A stretch of DNA of 64,000 bases from Rhynchopus sp. YZ270_cl-10 (Eukaryota; Euglenozoa; Diplonemea; Diplonemida; Diplonemidae): the NCBI GenBank assembly GCA_964035575.1, contig OZ037835.1, positions 1 to 64,000 of the forward strand, read 5' to 3'. The notes below the pieces were generated by a model. It was not told the DNA's origin. It worked only from the letters and a program-made list of their open reading frames with translations, and searched no databases. This document shows positions 8,993-17,400 of the stretch, piece by piece. The position numbers were made by a program, and so were the translations under genes. The stretch's first letter is position 1; every line of letters begins with the position of its first letter.

Positions 8993-9065
8993 TGGAGATT
9001 GAGGGTATCGATCCCTCTACCTCTCGCATGCTGAGCGAGCGCTCTACCATTTGAGCTAAACCCCC
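8993..9065 (-). tRNA. trnA(agc): tRNA-Ala(AGC)
   Basis: Acceptor GGGGGTT/AATCTCC with wobble pairs, D stem GCTC/GAGC, anticodon stem CTCGC/GCGAG with loop TCAGCAT (anticodon AGC), T arm GAGGG-ATCGATA-CCCTC. The T loop begins ATCGA rather than the usual TTCGA, a small departure from the other tRNAs here. Confidence 0.92.
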
Positions 9066-9166
9066 TTACATTTCTTAAACGAATCTTTACAAGGTGGGGA
9101 TGGAATTCAAAACCAAAAAGGGAGAAGTAACACTCAAGAGAAAATCTGGTCTTGAAACAAAAAGAG

Positions 9167-9238
9167 AGGGCACACCCGGGTTCGAACCAGGGACCGTTCG
9201 GACTGCAGCCGAATGCTCTACCACTGAGCTATATACCC
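9167..9238 (-). tRNA. trnC(gca): tRNA-Cys(GCA)
   Basis: Acceptor GGGTATA/TGTGCCC with two G-T pairs and discriminator T, anticodon stem TTCGG/CCGAA with loop CTGCAGT (anticodon GCA), T arm CCTGG-TTCGAAC-CCGGG. Last tRNA before the 5S gene. Confidence 0.95.
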
Positions 9239-9321
9239 TTCAATAATCATGCTTTGCGCTGAATACTATCAGTTCACTTTTCAACCAACTTCTGTGTGTT
9301 ACACCACAAATAAGGAAAAAA

Positions 9322-9440
9322 GGATTCAAGCACCCGGACTTCCCAGCTGGTCACCCACGCCAGTACTATCCAGGCCTGCTGGTGCTTAACTTCTCAAATC
9401 AGGCGGGATGAGGTGTATTCAGCACAGCACTTAGTGCGCT
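9322..9440 (-). rRNA. 5S: 5S ribosomal RNA
   Basis: On the minus strand the conserved 5S core can be followed: TACACCTCATCCCGCCTGAT, then GAAGTTAAGCACC, TAGTACTGGCGTGGGTGACC and CTGGGAAGTCCGGGTGCT, ending in a T-run at 9317-9321. The distance from the inferred 5' end to the T-run is ~119 nt, the normal 5S length. Helix I pairing between the chosen ends is weak, so the 5' end near 9440 is uncertain by some bases. 5S genes linked to SL RNA or tRNA clusters are known in Euglenozoa. Confidence 0.92.
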
Positions 9441-9593
9441 GCACTACTGCATCGGAGCAGGTGCCTGTGTGCTCACAGGTCACCACTCAGTGGTCGATCC
9501 CTCTAGACCAGTGTGCTGGGTTTACTGGGTTTACTGGGTAACATGATGGTTTGTGTGATCACGTTTGTTTTGGTTTGTTTGTTTGTTTAAAAA

Positions 9594-9748
9594 GGCGGGT
9601 TTGTGCAAAGCACAGCACCGCCGCTGTCAAAAATTTCACTGTGCAAGCCAGCCGAAGCTAGTGCCACCAGTATCCCCTGCGCAGTGCAATGCAAGGGCCA
9701 CTGGTGTGTCGACGCCCTTGTTGATCAGGTCAGACACCAGTAAGGTAT
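9594..9748 (-). ncRNA. U1: U1 snRNA (divergent 5' end)
   Basis: U1 recognises the 5' splice site. On the minus strand the gene begins near ATACCTTACTGG (human U1: ATACTTACCTGG). A stem carries the loop GCATTGCACTGC (9684-9690 on the plus strand), the U1 stem-loop II signature ATTGCAC. An Sm site AATTTTTGA follows (9627-9635), then a strong 3' hairpin at 9594-9622 and a T5 run at 9589-9593. The ~155-nt length and order of parts fit U1. The 5' arm differs from the norm in the position of one C, so the start is less certain than the body. Neighbours are 5S and U5, both also on the minus strand. Confidence 0.8.
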
Positions 9749-9827
9749 GTAACCTCTAGCTGAGTTTAACAACATGCGAAACTCCAACACCTTCAGGGAA
9801 GCGTAGTGGTTGTCAAGACTTAAAAAC

Positions 9828-9942
9828 AGATGAGACACAAAGGCCCCTTCAAAAATTATGCTTTCACTTAGTGGCTCTTACCCACGGTCATCTTTAGTAA
9901 AAGGCGAAAGATGAGTTCGATATGGGCAAGAACCGTGATATG
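9828..9942 (-). ncRNA. U5: U5 snRNA
   Basis: U5 aligns exons during splicing through its invariant loop 1. Here the minus strand reads ATCTTTCGCCTTTTACTA followed by AAAGATGACCGTGG (loop at 9895-9906), almost identical to human U5. The lower stem pairs GGTTCTTGCCC with GGGTAAGAGCC. An Sm site AATTTTTGA lies at about 9849-9857, followed by a short hairpin AAGGGGCCTT and a T5 run at 9822-9826. Both ends are estimated from these landmarks. Confidence 0.92.
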
Positions 9943-9944
9943 GC

Positions 9945-10460
9945 TCTGTTTTGTTCTATTGCTGTGTGCACTTTGCTACACATGGAAGCATGTTGAGAGC
10001 GAGGATAGTGTGGTAACTTCTTGATTGATCAAGATGTCCTTGAAGGTGAAAAAAGTAATGTGAAGCCTTTTTTGAGGTTTTTCTTAAAAACAAGCTGTAA
10101 GTGGAAGGGCTGTGCCTGGTACTCTTCCCTGCGCCATACAGGGGAGAGACAAAACAATACAAGAAGTATGTGACAATCATCGCAAGTGCTCATGCTGCAC
10201 ATGCCCAACCTATGTCATCATCCAGCTTTGGTCTTGTGCCGAAGAAAACAATCTTCAACACGAATGCACTCAAAAACAGATCCTGTGTAGAGTACAGTCT
10301 TGCCCTTGTTTGTTCCACCTATCGGCTGCACAGATGTCTACAGGGAGGCACATTGGTGGTGGTAGTTCTGGTGTGTTAGCTTTACGTGGTGTCTTTATGT
10401 TACCACCCCAACACGCTTCCCTGTTGACATAGCTTTGTGACACGACTGGGAGAAAAGGAG
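9945..10460. other. Spacer between U5 and U4, no identified gene
   Basis: About 500 bp with several T-runs on either strand (10050-10057, 10071-10076) and a hairpin-prone stretch at 10100-10150. Such T-runs end Pol III transcripts elsewhere in this cluster, so a further small RNA could lie here. I could not match any known family. No convincing ORF. Confidence 0.4.
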
Positions 10461-10462
10461 GT

Positions 10463-10605
10463 ATTCTTGCGCTCGGGATAATTCCATAAGCAATGACCAA
10501 ATAGGGACGCTGTGGAGAGATTGCTGGTTGAAAACTACCCAATTCCCGCCATGGGCCGCTTCGGCGTTGCCACATTGGCAATTTGTGTAGCTGCTTCGGC
10601 GGCCT
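10463..10605 (+). ncRNA. U4: U4 snRNA
   Basis: U4 chaperones U6 in the tri-snRNP. The 3' half matches human U4 closely: ATTGCTGGTTGAAAACTACC from 10520, CCCAATTCCCGCC, and ACATTGGCAATTTGTG containing the Sm site at 10580-10587. A 3' hairpin follows with stem GCTGC/GCGGC and a TTCG tetraloop at 10590-10603, then a T5 run. The 5' part around CTTGCGC and AGCAATGACC should form the 5' stem-loop and the U6-pairing stems. Length ~143 nt is typical. Start estimated from the human 5' end (AGCTTTGCGC). Confidence 0.88.
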
Positions 10606-10754
10606 TGTTTTTACTACGATTGATCATCACCTTCGCTCACTTCCCTGTGACATGGGTGTGTAATCTGTTTGCCTTGTTGTTTCCTAGTAATATTGATCAT
10701 CATCATGCTTCCCTGTACATGGGTGTCGAATTTGGTATGGACTAAAAAGAAGTC

Positions 10755-10944
10755 ATACCTTCTCGGCCTTTTGGCTAAGATCAAGTGTATTATCTGTTCT
10801 TATCAGCTTAATATCTGATACAGTGCCTTGTGCACTGATGATATTAACGCAATTTCTCATTGGGGTGACGGGTCGCCAGGGCAACCTGGTCCGTTCACAC
10901 ATGTTGCCCTGGAGCTGCACAACATCCAGGAGTGGCATACCCTC
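10755..10944 (+). ncRNA. U2: U2 snRNA
   Basis: U2 pairs with the intron branch site. The first ~70 nt are nearly identical to human U2: ATACCTTCTCGGCC, TTTTGGCTAAGATCAAGTG, ATCTGTTCTTATCAGCTTAA and TATCTGATA. The branch-site recognition segment at 10787-10792 reads GTATTA instead of GTAGTA. An Sm-like AATTTCTC follows stem IIb, then paired 3' stems ending at CATACCCTC before a T6 run at 10945. The 3' end is inferred from that run. It is on the same strand as U4, 150 bp downstream of it. Confidence 0.95.
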
Positions 10945-10950
10945 TTTTTT

Positions 10951-11674
10951 AACAAAACAAAAACAAACACACAAAGGCAACATATCATACATACCATACA
11001 TACCATACATACACAGTGGTTACCGGTAAGGGTTATTAAAAACAGAGGTCGGAGCGAGCCTCTCAATGTCAGAGGCTTCAAAGCATTTCACGAGAAAACT
11101 CGCCCCTGTCCTTCTTCATCACTATCACTTGACCGAACACTCCCCACAAGGAAGCCTGTAAAAGGTGATGCTTTTTTAGGCAACAACACAGACACAGGGG
11201 GGGTACTGGGTGGGGTAATATAAAAAAGGGTGCTTGCGTTGTGTGCTGGATCGGGACCACCAGTAAACTGGCAGCCCCACATCCAGTTCTAATATTTGAA
11301 GTGTGAAATAGAACGCAGTCAGAATTAGTGTTACACGCTAATGTAAGAATAATCATCATGGGTAATATTCTGTACGAACGTACGGGATTTACATCATATG
11401 AAAGTGGTTCCGCCTTGGGCCATATCAGGCCCACAGCAGGACACATCATAAAAATTGTAAAGAATTTTCTGATAAGAAAGGTCTTTTCAAGTTTTAGCTG
11501 TTGCTGAACGAGTTGTTTGGTTTCGAAGTAGCACACTAACTTAGCACCCAAACATAGGGAGAGTATGGGAAAACAAGACAGGGTTGTCTTGTTGGAGGTG
11601 GGTCAGGGTGACACACACACCTGTGCACTTTGTACATGCATCATATGTGTGAATGTTTTTTCTCATGGTGACGT
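10951..11674. other. Spacer between U2 and the first SL gene, possible unassigned small RNA
   Basis: Contains short tandem ATACATACC repeats (10988-11015), a T6 run after GGTGATGC (11167-11173) that could end a plus-strand transcript, and an A6 run at 11225-11230 that would end a minus-strand transcript just after CACAACGCAAGCACC. The minus strand upstream has hairpins such as CCAGTTTACTGG. I tried U3, RNase P and RNase MRP motifs and could not assign it. No credible ORF. Confidence 0.4.
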
Positions 11675-11793
11675 AAAAAAGGCCAGTCTCTTTCGAGGCT
11701 GGCCATGTTTGACAAAGTTGTGTGAGAAGAATATAATCTTCATGCTTCCATACCAATGAAGTACAGAAACTGTAGCTTTAGAAATCGTTGGTT
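11675..11793 (-). ncRNA. SL RNA: Spliced-leader RNA, copy 1
   Basis: SL RNA donates its capped 5' exon to mRNAs by trans-splicing. Exon 11754-11793 (about 40 nt) starts AACCAACGATTT and ends ACAGTTTCTGTACTTCATTG; the 5' splice site GTATGG follows at once. The intron part contains ACAACTTTGTC, a possible Sm-like site. It then has a GAAA-capped hairpin with stem ends GGCCAG and CTGGCC and a T6 terminator at 11675-11680. The core exon and splice site match kinetoplastid and diplonemid SL RNAs. Confidence 0.95.
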
Positions 11794-11957
11794 GCCCTTT
11801 TTCTTAACATTGCTCTAAGCACCAACATGTGCTGGTAAACATGCCACTTGTGGTGAATAATGTGGGTAGGAATGGTCTGGGCAACGTGGTGGGGTGTATC
11901 AACAACACATGTGTATGGTGATGTGGAAACAATGTTCACATGGAAAAATGTAAAAAA

Positions 11958-12270
11958 GAAACGCTTCTCCAGTTCAAGCCATTGAGTTGGAAACACCCTC
12001 ACTCTGCTCTGTGCTGCGATCCTTGAACTGTCCACTGCAGGAGTTATGAGCTGCTCTGTGAGACCAGCCTGGCCCGGTTCACCCCATTTCACTCTGATTG
12101 TTGCCCTGGTTTACACCAAGGCCGCAAACAGGACAGTAGACTAACACGGACAACACATCAACACAGAAGTTGAAGGTGCCTTTGGTCCACCTCAAAGAGT
12201 GCCCAGTTCTGGAGAAGCTTGCCCCCCCAGAAGCTAGGGGTTTCAGGATGCAGCCAACACATCCCGGCTC
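11958..12270 (-). ncRNA. SRP RNA: Signal recognition particle (7SL) RNA
   Basis: The SRP RNA scaffolds the particle that targets ribosomes to the ER. The 5' end GAGCCGGGATGTGTTGGC, then TGCATCCTG and CCCCTAGCTTCTGGGG, resemble the Alu domain (human GCCGGGCGCGGTGGC with TGTAGTCC). The 3' half reads GGGGTGAACCGGGCCAGG, AGAGCAG, CATAACTCC and GGATCGCAGCACAG, close to the human S domain (GGTGAACCGGCCCAGG, GGAGCAG, AAAACTCC, GGATCGCG). GCTTCTCCAG near the 5' end pairs with CTGGAGAAGC near the 3' end, as helix 5 requires. A T6 run at 11952-11957 ends it. Length ~313 nt fits. It lies between SL copies 1 and 2. Confidence 0.88.
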
Positions 12271-12417
12271 AATAGATACCATATTGTAGGAATACAAGAC
12301 AGGGTTGTCTAGTTGGAGGTGGGTCAGGTCAAAAACGTGGTTTTGAAGATCCTCACTTCTTGTGTGTGTTTTTTTTTTGCTTTGCACAAAGACACACAAA
12401 GACAATCATGCTAACGT

Positions 12418-12535
12418 AAAAAAGGCCAGTCTCTTTCGAAACCGGCCATGTTTTGACAAAGTTGTGTGAGAAGAGTAATCTTCATGCTTCCATACCAATG
12501 AAGTACAGAAACTGTAGCTTTAGAAATCGTTGGTT
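12418..12535 (-). ncRNA. SL RNA: Spliced-leader RNA, copy 2
   Basis: Exon 12496-12535 is identical to the other copies and is followed by GTATGG. The terminal hairpin has one changed pair (GGCCGG in the 5' arm); the terminator is T6 at 12418-12423. The intron has a small deletion (GATTACTC rather than GATTATATTC). Upstream of the exon, the conserved run of A and G (AGAAAAAG) is kept. Confidence 0.95.
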
Positions 12536-12754
12536 GCTCTTTTTCTCTACACAGCTTTCGACATGTATATGCTCAGGGAAGCATGCCAGTAGCATAAAGC
12601 ATATGGTCGTTTTTTGAAACCAATATTTCAATGGGTTACTGCAGCCTGCCACTTGCCACCTGTGGGTGATGGGTATGTCTGCACATATGTGTTGGTCTGG
12701 GAAGCATGAAGAAGACACCAGTGTAAAAAATACGTGTGATCCGGGGGACAAAAA

Positions 12755-12859
12755 AAAAGTTGATACTTTCTCGATTAATGCGTGTCATCCTTGCGCAGGG
12801 ACCATGCTAATCTTCTCTGTATCGATCCAATTTTAACGGATGTCCCATTTCTGGGGTCC
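12755..12859 (-). ncRNA. U6: U6 snRNA
   Basis: U6 forms the catalytic core of the spliceosome. On the minus strand: 5' hairpin GGACCCC...GGGACATCC, then ATACAGAGAAGATTAGCATG (the ACAGAGA box plus downstream residues), the AGC-bearing stem, TCCCTGCGCAAGGATGACAC, and the 3' end GTATCAAC followed by T8 at 12751-12758. All catalytic elements are intact, with length about 105 nt. It lies between SL copies 2 and 3, on the same strand. Confidence 0.97.
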
Positions 12860-12996
12860 AGTATATATGCACAAGGTGGTTGACAAGACAGGGGCCCCTT
12901 GTTGGAGTTGGGTCAGGGTCTGAATGTGGTTCTAAACTTCTGCTGTTGTTGTGTGGGTTTTTTTGCTTCTTGTGCACAAGACGATCGTGTTAACGT

Positions 12997-13114
12997 AAAA
13001 AAGGCCAGTCTCTTTCGAAACTGGCCATGTTTTGACAAAGTTGTGTGAGAAGAATAATCTTCATGCTTCCATACCAATGAAGTACAGAAACTGTAGCTTT
13101 AGAAATCGTTGGTT
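12997..13114 (-). ncRNA. SL RNA: Spliced-leader RNA, copy 3
   Basis: Exon 13075-13114, then GTATGG, an intron of about 75 nt with the ACTTTG element, the GAAA hairpin (5' arm GGCCAGTTTC) and T6 at 12997-13002. The upstream flank TTGTAGAGAAAAAGGG is shared with copies 4 to 6. Confidence 0.95.
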
Positions 13115-13189
13115 GCCCTTTTTCTCTACAATGTTCTAAGTGCCAACATGTTCTGGGAATCATGCCATATGTATCATTATTATGGTGGG

Positions 13190-13335
13190 TTTTTTTTCTA
13201 ACATAGCCGTAGAGTGGCTTATAAACATACCTAAGGATGCCCAATGTGCTCGAAAGTCCAAAAATCTTGGGAATACGGGATATTTGGGCTCATTTGAGTC
13301 AATTGCGTGGTCGTACAATTTAATCTGAGCATTAC
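13190..13335 (-). repeat. Isolated copy of the ~173-bp satellite inside the SL spacer
   Basis: Read on the minus strand it contains GACCACGCAATTGACTCAAA and CCCAAGATTTTTGGAC, matching the tandem satellite at 18990-20150. Further copies in the same orientation lie at about 14225-14275 (partial) and 14745-14895. The SL spacer and the downstream satellite therefore share sequence, in opposite orientation. Confidence 0.7.
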
Positions 13336-13415
13336 ACATATCCTAATCACCAAAATATTCGAAGAACATGGGAATCATGTGTGTTTTTTGGGTTTGCACA
13401 AGGTGATGTTAACGT

Positions 13416-13533
13416 AAAAAAGGCCAGTCTCTTTCGAAACTGGCCATGTTTTGACAAAGTTGTGTGAAGAATATAATCTTCATGCTTCCATACCAATGAA
13501 GTACAGAAACTGTAGCTTTAGAAATCGTTGGTT
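13416..13533 (-). ncRNA. SL RNA: Spliced-leader RNA, copy 4
   Basis: Exon 13494-13533 is identical to the other copies, with splice site GTATGG, GAAA hairpin and T6 terminator at 13416-13421. The intron is two bases shorter at TTCTTCACAC. Spacing to copy 3 is about 419 bp, the shortest in the array. Confidence 0.95.
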
Positions 13534-13850
13534 GCCCTTTTTCTCTACAATGTTCTAGGTACCCACTTGTTCTGGGAAGCCTTCTGCCAATGTCTATAAT
13601 ACGGTTGCTTTTTCGTACCTGACATCTTGGTCACTGTGAAGGTTCTACATAAAAATATCCTTAAGTGTGATCCTACAGAAGGATATTCGACAGAGTCAAC
13701 AGTGGCTTCTGAAGGGGAACAAGTGTCACAAATATGGTTTTGCAGGCGATTTAAAAATGGGGTGCAGTAAGCACTTGTGCATTAGGTCAGGTGTGAATTG
13801 GGTGTGTTTTTGGGTTTGCTTCTTGTGCACAAAGACAATCGTGCTAACGT

Positions 13851-13967
13851 AAAAAAGGCCAGTCTCTTTCGAGGCTGGCCATGTTTGACAAAGTTGTGTG
13901 TGAAGAATAATCTTCATGCTTCCATACCAATGAAGTACAGAAACTGTAGCTTTAGAAATCGTTGGTT
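13851..13967 (-). ncRNA. SL RNA: Spliced-leader RNA, copy 5
   Basis: Exon 13928-13967, GTATGG splice site, T6 at 13851-13856. The hairpin has the same variant arm (GGCCAGCCTC) as copy 1, which suggests exchange between array members or common descent. Confidence 0.95.
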
Positions 13968-14346
13968 GCCTTTTTTCTCTACAATGTTCTAAGCTCCAAC
14001 GTGAACTGGTAAGCCTTCTTCCAGTGTCCTAAATATGGTCGCTTTTTCGTACCTAACCTATTGGTCACTGGGAAGGGTCTGCACAGAATATGCTTAGGTG
14101 AGAGGCTTACACAAGTATATTCATAAGAGTCAACAATGGTTTCTGAAGGGGTATATGTGGTACCAGTGCCACAAATGGTTGCACACATGGTTTTGCAGGC
14201 AATATACAAATGGGTTGCATCATTTGAGTCAATTGCGTGGTCGTACAATTTAATCTGAGCATTACACATATCCTAATCACCAAAATATTCGAAGAACATG
14301 GGAATCATGTGTGTTTTTTGGGGTTTGCAGAAGGTGATGCTAACGT

Positions 14347-14466
14347 AAAAAAGGCCAGTCTCTTTCGAAACTGGCCATGTTTTGACAAAGTTGTGTGAGA
14401 AGAATATAATCTTCATGCTTCCATACCAATGAAGTACAGAAACTGTAGCTTTAGAAATCGTTGGTT
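14347..14466 (-). ncRNA. SL RNA: Spliced-leader RNA, copy 6
   Basis: Exon 14427-14466, GTATGG splice site, GAAA hairpin, T6 at 14347-14352. This is the last copy; the sequence to the right turns into repeats. Upstream it keeps TTGTAGAGAAAAAAGG as a possible promoter element next to the start site. Copies 4 and 6 also share a ~110-bp downstream flank (13290-13400 and 14225-14340). Confidence 0.95.
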
Positions 14467-14499
14467 GCCTTTTTTCTCTACAACGTTCTGAGTACAGAC

Positions 14500-17400
14500 G
14501 TGTCCTGGGAAGCATGCCAGTAGTGTAAAAAATATGATGGTTTTTTTGTACCTAACATCTTGTACACTGAGAAGGTTCTGCACAAGTGGAAGCCTATATA
14601 AGGATATTCATAAGAGTCAAAAGGGGCTTCTGAAGGGGTATATGGGTAGTATGAGCTCATATGAATCCATTAAAAGCGTCTATGGCATGATCTAAGCATC
14701 ACATAATTTCTGAAATCAATACCAACCACAATTTATGGCTATTTTTCCAGCAATAGCCGTATCATGGCTTATAACCATACCTAAGGATGTCCAATATGCT
14801 GGAAAAGTTAATAATCTTGGGTATATAGGATTTTTGGGCACATTTGAGTCAATTGCGGGGTCTTACGATTTAATCTGAGCATCACACATATCCTAATCAC
14901 CTATATAATCGAAAAACACATACAAAATGACCTACATAGCCGTAAAATGACCCAAATGTGCATATTCGGGTTGAAATTTCATTTTTTCGGAAAGTTTTTT
15001 TTTCTCAACAATTACATGGGTGAGTTCCGAGTACATTATGGGGTCGTAAGTTTTTATTCAAGCATCACACATTATGTAGAATAATTTATGCCATACAATG
15101 TTACCAAAAAAAGTCGATTTTTGGTCACTTTTTCAAAAATATGAAAATTCGATTTTTGGGTACTAGATAGGTCTTTCCGGTGCAAAAACGACCGTTAAAT
15201 GGATTCTCCGGAGTCCTAAGGCCCCAAAAATCACTTTTGGACACACGGGCAATATCCCAGTATACCCTAGGAAATTGGTGGGAACCCAAAAATTGGCCTC
15301 AAAATCCGACCAAAACCAAGGTTTCTGTAGAGGTACATGTGAACCTCATGTGTGTTCTGGAGACCCATTTTGTTTTGAAAAGTGAATCTAAATAGCCTAA
15401 AATTTAAAACTCTTGTAGCGCATTCGGAATAGAGGGGGTATTCGCGAAAACCTGTGCGAAACATTTATCAATTCAGGTCTGACCCACATGGTCATGACCC
15501 CATATTTTGGGTGCGGAAAACACCCTATCTGTTGACCTACCGGCTTGTATGCCTGTATACCTGGTTGGGTCAACTTTTTGAAAATTTCCTGGGCCATATA
15601 CCCTATTTGGGCCCCCTGAATCCATTGCGACATCGTTTTTTCACATCCGAGTGAAAACTAATATATAGGATAACCCATGGGTATGGGTACCTCGCTCAAT
15701 ACCCCTAAAATCAGTGCTTTTGAAAATGACCCTATGGAAAAATGTATCCAAAATATTGAAACATGTTCTCCTGGCATCTGCAACACGATATTTTGGGCCC
15801 CCTGGGCCCCGGGGGCCCTACGGGCCCCCATATTCGCGAAAAGTTGGGCATCCCAGCTAGTGGGTCGGTACTGGGTATACAAACATCCCCCCAAAAAGTG
15901 AGATTTTGACCCCCCAAAAATGGCCATTTTTTTACTCCCCGGGACCTTCTCAGGTGTGTATTCGGACCCTCTCGTGGTCTTAAACCGGATTTTTGGGGCC
16001 CCCACACCCTGGAATACCCCCCATAGTGTCGTTTTTTCACCCGCAGGGCCGATTTTTTAGAAAAAATTTGGTTTTTAAGGAACAACATTTACCCTGCGAC
16101 ACCTTGAAAAACAGGTGATTTTTGCCTTTTTCAGTTGTGTGTGTGCAGTGCCGAATTCCCCAGGCTTGGTGAAAGTTGTGCCTCCAATACCCCTATGTGG
16201 GTTGGAAAAATCAAATAAAGATAAAATTTTGAGGCAGCCTGGGGGTGTGCTATGGTAAACAATTTGTGTGTGTAAAAATACCCCTAAAAAACACCCTAAA
16301 AATGGCTGTTTTTCGCCTATTTTTGGGGGTCGCCTGAGCTATTTTTTTTATTGTTTTGGCTTTTCCTGGGACCTGAAAATAGGGTCCTGGGCCCAATATG
16401 TCCCAATGAGGCCATTGGAATATCGATTTTTTCCAGATATGGGCCTCCTAGACCGAAATTTTTGATTTTGGTGTTGCAAAAATTTTCGAAAATCCTGAAA
16501 AGTGCCCAAAAACACGTAAAAACACGTGTATAGGCACACCCTATCGGCCCCCAGCATTGCCCAGGATTGTTGCAAATTTTCCCTGCATGGGGGCCCTCCG
16601 GGCCCCCTGGACCCATTGCGACCCGATTGGTTCACATTCCTGGAAAATTTGGTCCCTAAGACACATACGTGGTTAACATACCCCTGAAAAACACCCTATT
16701 TTTGACCCTAAAAAACACCCTATTTTTGACCCTGAAAACATGATTTTAGCAAATAGGGCAACTAGTTTGGTGATCCAGCGACCGACTCATGGGCCCAGTA
16801 TGTCCAACAGGGCCATATGTTTGGTAAATTTTACCGGGGGCAAGGGGATGTACAAAAAAAATATATAGTGGAGCACACTCTAGGGTGGCTACACTAATAC
16901 AACCAAGTTTTCAAAAAAAGTGGATTTTTTACCTTAAAAAAATGGCCAAAAATAGGCCAAAAATGGCCATTTTTCGGCCATGTGACCCCCACAGCAACCC
17001 TATATAGACCCCCAAAAACCTAATATTTTTTTCCCAGCGATGTGTCCTGGGGGCCCTTCGGGCCCCCAGGACACATCGCAACCCCGTTTTTTCAAAAAGT
17101 TGGCCCTACGGGCCAACTTTTTGAGGTGGCCTGTAGGGTGACCCCTTCAAAAAGCTGGAACCCGGATTTTGGGGTCAGGGGTCCCTTTATGCACTTTTAT
17201 GTATAAAAAAATGTCTGGGGCGAGAAAATGCAAATTTTTGCCTGCAAACACACTGCATACTACGACAGGACCATATTCCATCTTATCAGGAAAAATTTCG
17301 GAGGTGTTAGTCATAAAAACAATTTAAAATTTTTTGAAAAAACATGAGATCTGGATAAAAGTTTTGACTGTACCTGTGGAAGGTGGGATTTTGCCTGTGT

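Noticed and set aside
9989-10076. U3 snoRNA
   Set aside because: GATAGTGTGGTAACTTC is weakly similar to part of human U3, but boxes A, C and D are not found in order.
11020-11045. U1 5' end at TTACCGGTAAGGG
   Set aside because: It is a short palindrome next to an ATACATACC repeat, with no Sm site or U1 stem-loop downstream on either strand; the locus at 9594-9748 has both.
11675-14466. Dinoflagellate spliced leader
   Set aside because: The dinoflagellate leader (CCGTAGCCATTTTGGCTC) is absent, and the exon here matches the euglenozoan type.
15658-16088. ORFs of 115-118 codons on the minus strand
   Set aside because: They lie in the GGGCCC-rich degenerate repeats and overlap each other in different frames, with no recognisable features.
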